DNA of 64,000 nt, from NCBI RefSeq assembly GCF_003254055.1, contig NZ_QKZT01000018.1, forward strand, positions 40,229 through 104,228. Direction: 5' to 3'. Of the stretch, positions 62,474-64,000 are shown in pieces; the stretch's first letter is position 1, and each line of letters opens with the position of its first letter. Made by a program: the position numbers and the translations under genes. The notes under the pieces were generated by a model. The model was given only the letters and a program-made list of their open reading frames with translations, was not told where the DNA came from and searched no databases. This DNA is from Algoriphagus chordae (GTDB lineage Bacteria; Bacteroidota; Bacteroidia; Cytophagales; Cyclobacteriaceae).

Positions 62474-62504
62474 TTGGAACACAGCAAGATTTTCTCTACT
62501 TTTG
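62474..62504 (+). promoter_or_regulatory. Promoter of rpsF-rpsR-rplI
   Basis: TTG (62474-62476), then 20 nt, then TACTTTTG (62497-62504) closely fits the Bacteroidota housekeeping promoter. Transcription would start about 30 nt upstream of the rpsF ATG. Confidence 0.75.
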
Positions 62505-62541
62505 CGATCTGTTTATTAAATTCCTTAAACACATTAAAAAA

Positions 62542-62913
62542 ATGTTCCAAAGAAATTACGAGACGGTATTCATTTTAACTCCCGTTTTATCTGATGTTCA
62601 GATAAAGGATACTGTCGACAAGTTTGTGAACTTGTTAAAAGAACTGGGGGCAGATGTCATTAATGTGGAAAATTGGGGTCTTAAGAAAATGGCTTATGCT
62701 ATTGAGAAAAAGACTACAGGTTTCTACGCAATGGTTGAATTCAAGGCCGATCCTACGCTCATCCACAAGTTGGAAGTAGAACTAAGAAGAGATGAGAAAG
62801 TGATGAGATTCTTGACTACTGTTTTGGATAAGCATTCAATTGTTTATGCCGAAAGAAGAAGAAAAGGAGAGTTTAACAAAAAAGTTGAAGCTAAGGAGGA
62901 AGCCACCAAATGA
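62542..62913 (+). CDS. rpsF: Ribosomal protein S6
   Basis: A 123-residue S6 with Y-E-T-V-F-I-L-T-P-V, N-W-G-L-K-K-M-A-Y-A-I and E-V-E-L-R-R-D-E-K-V-M-R-F, the RNA-binding surface partner of S18. The C-terminal lysine/glutamate tail is typical of Bacteroidota. It overlaps rpsR by 4 bp. Confidence 0.97.
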   Translation: MFQRNYETVFILTPVLSDVQIKDTVDKFVNLLKELGADVINVENWGLKKMAYAIEKKTTGFYAMVEFKADPTLIHKLEVELRRDEKVMRFLTTVLDKHSIVYAERRRKGEFNKKVEAKEEATK

Positions 62914-63161
62914 CATTAGTTAACGAGCCAATCAATAGAGGCGAAATCAGAAAAAAGTATTGCCGATTCAAAAAGCACGGCATCAAGTACATTGACTACA
63001 AGGATCCTAATTTCTTGTTGAAATTCGTCAATGAGCAAGGTAAAATTCTTCCAAGAAGACTTACTGGTAACTCTGCGAAATTTCAGAGAAAAGTGGCTCA
63101 GGCCATCAAAAAAGCAAGACATTTGGCTTTGTTGCCATTCGTAACCGATGGGTTGAAATAA
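62910..63161 (+). CDS. rpsR: Ribosomal protein S18
   Basis: An 83-residue S18 with I-D-Y-K-D-P-N-F-L-L-K-F-V-N-E-Q-G-K-I-L-P and A-I-K-K-A-R-H-L-A-L-L-P, the conserved RNA-binding core. It binds S6 in the platform of the 30S subunit. Confidence 0.97.
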   Translation: MTLVNEPINRGEIRKKYCRFKKHGIKYIDYKDPNFLLKFVNEQGKILPRRLTGNSAKFQRKVAQAIKKARHLALLPFVTDGLK

Positions 63162-63200
63162 TTCGGTCTTGTATCGTCCAATCACAAAAGATCATTACAA

Positions 63201-63644
63201 ATGGAAATCATACTAAAAACAGACATCAAAGGTCTTGGCTATAAGAATGACTTGGTAGCTGTAAAACCAGGGTACGGAAGAAATTACCTGATTCCTCAGG
63301 GATTCGCTGTACTTGCAACTGGTTCTAACAAGAAAATTCACGCTGAGAATATCAAGCAAGCTGCTCACAAAGCAGAAAAGATTAAAACTGAAGCTGAGAA
63401 TATCGCAGAAAAACTTGAAGCTCTTACTTTAGAGATCAAGGCGAAAATCGGTGAATCAGGTAAAATCTTCGGTAAAGTAACTACTCTTCAGATTGCTGAT
63501 GCATTGGCAGCTCAAGGGATCGACATCGACAGAAAGAAAATCTCTATCAATACGCCAGTGGATGGCGCTGGAGAATTCCTTGCTGAAGTTGACCTTCACA
63601 GAGAAGTGAAAACTAACGTTAAATTCAACGTGTCAGGAGAGTAA
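63201..63644 (+). CDS. rplI: Ribosomal protein L9
   Basis: A 147-residue L9 with an N-terminal globular motif (D-I-K-G-L-G-Y-K-N-D-L-V-A-V-K-P-G-Y-G-R-N-Y-L-I-P), a connecting helix and a C-terminal domain with G-K-I-F-G-K-V-T. It completes the S6-S18-L9 operon. Confidence 0.97.
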   Translation: MEIILKTDIKGLGYKNDLVAVKPGYGRNYLIPQGFAVLATGSNKKIHAENIKQAAHKAEKIKTEAENIAEKLEALTLEIKAKIGESGKIFGKVTTLQIADALAAQGIDIDRKKISINTPVDGAGEFLAEVDLHREVKTNVKFNVSGE

Positions 63645-63666
63645 TCTTAACACAGAGATATAATTA

Positions 63667-63698
63667 AAAAAACCCCGAATTATCGGGGTTTTTTTTTC
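63667..63698 (+). terminator. Intrinsic terminator after rplI
   Basis: AACCCCGA and TCGGGGTT (63671-63690), with a 4-nt loop, are followed by a long T-run and preceded by a long A-run, so it may act in both directions. Confidence 0.93.
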
Positions 63699-63870
63699 TG
63701 AAAGTCTCAGCAAATACCCCATAGTAATTCCAGGACATCAGGATCAGCTAAAGGATTTCTCGAGAGAAAAATTTTTTCTACGTGCTCTATGGCAACAACT
63801 GTGGGTTCTTAGCGTCTGATATCAGTTTTATGCACGGGGTATAGTCCACCAAAAAAAAGACGACCTTTTT

Positions 63871-64000
63871 TTAATTGGACGCTAATGTTTTTAGTTTTTG
63901 GATCCGTCTTTCCAGACGTTCCAGTTCTGATTTTCTTCGTTGATCTATAATTTCCTGCCTTAATTTTGGTTCCCGATAAGGGGTTTTGTCCTTTAGGATA
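63871..64000 (-). CDS. C-terminal end of an unidentified protein, possibly a transposase (truncated by window edge)
   Basis: On the minus strand the frame is open to base 64000 and ends with TAA at 63871-63873, giving about 42 residues. It is very rich in Lys, Arg and Glu with a long helix (L-R-Q-E-I-I-D-Q-R-R-K-S-E-L-E-R-L-E-R-R), as seen at the end of some insertion-sequence transposases. The inverted TAGCGTC / GACGCTA pair nearby (about 63810 and 63880) is weak support. Identity is uncertain. Confidence 0.4.
   Translation of the reverse strand, partial: ILKDKTPYREPKLRQEIIDQRRKSELERLERRIQKLKTLASN

Larger units (their letters stand above)
62225..62541. other. Intergenic region upstream of rpsF
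   Basis: This 317-bp stretch has no gene. It contains the terminator at its left end and the rpsF promoter at 62474-62504. No clear S6 autoregulatory hairpin is visible by eye. Confidence 0.6.

Overview
The window comes from a Bacteroidota chromosome, most likely a member of the Cytophagales close to Algoriphagus/Cyclobacteriaceae. The evidence is the Bacteroidota-type promoter form (TTTG, about 19 nt, TAnnTTTG) before the tRNA-Ser and rpsF, weak Shine-Dalgarno signals, several TTG/GTG starts, and gene orders common in that phylum (parA-parB-DUF5683-dapB-lepB; rpsF-rpsR-rplI). These lineage calls come from memory of the families, not from a search.

Layout. 1-20 kb is mostly housekeeping: a truncated outer-membrane barrel and a lipoprotein, a cystathionine beta-synthase-like enzyme, an ABC exporter, pyrR-pyrB, an EVE-domain protein, a PolX/PHP protein with an apparently dead polymerase site, clpC, WbqC/TsaC/Nudix genes, mltG, a thioesterase, a YihY protein and tRNA-Ser(UGA). 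20.1-21.7 kb is a scar-like zone with a frameshifted methyltransferase, palindromic intergenic DNA and a small secreted lipocalin-like protein.

21.7-54.3 kb is one large biosynthetic locus for a flexirubin-type pigment (aryl polyene acid esterified to a dialkylresorcinol). Tyrosine ammonia-lyase (51472-52998) should make 4-coumarate. An AMP-dependent ligase (28699-29988) should activate it for an acyl carrier protein (ACP). Ketosynthase pairs, a ketoreductase (27060-27791), split-site hot-dog dehydratases and thioesterases would extend it to a polyene. DarB/DarA (46776-48843) would make the dialkylresorcinol. BtrH-like, LpxL-like, PlsC-like and C45 acyltransfer candidates could make the ester. 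An ABC-2 transporter, a LolA-like carrier and an MMPL fusion protein probably move the lipid-like product to the envelope. A phytoene-desaturase-like FAD enzyme, a JmjC-type cupin and a halogenase/hydroxylase-like flavoprotein are tailoring candidates. The locus is arranged as four minus-strand blocks (27.8 to 21.7, 42.2 to 28.7, 50.0 to 42.5 and 53.0 to 50.3 kb) plus plus-strand acpS and the flavoprotein gene.

54.3-64 kb returns to housekeeping: parAB, dapB, lepB, ung, apaG, two methyltransferases, a coiled-coil membrane protein, the S6-S18-L9 ribosomal operon, and the end of a possibly transposase-related gene at the right edge.

I did not find a wholly new system. The least explained parts are the complementary loss of catalytic residues in the three dehydratases, the BtrH-like protein with its small overlapping partner, the C45 lipoprotein hydrolase inside the pigment operon, and the PolX protein.
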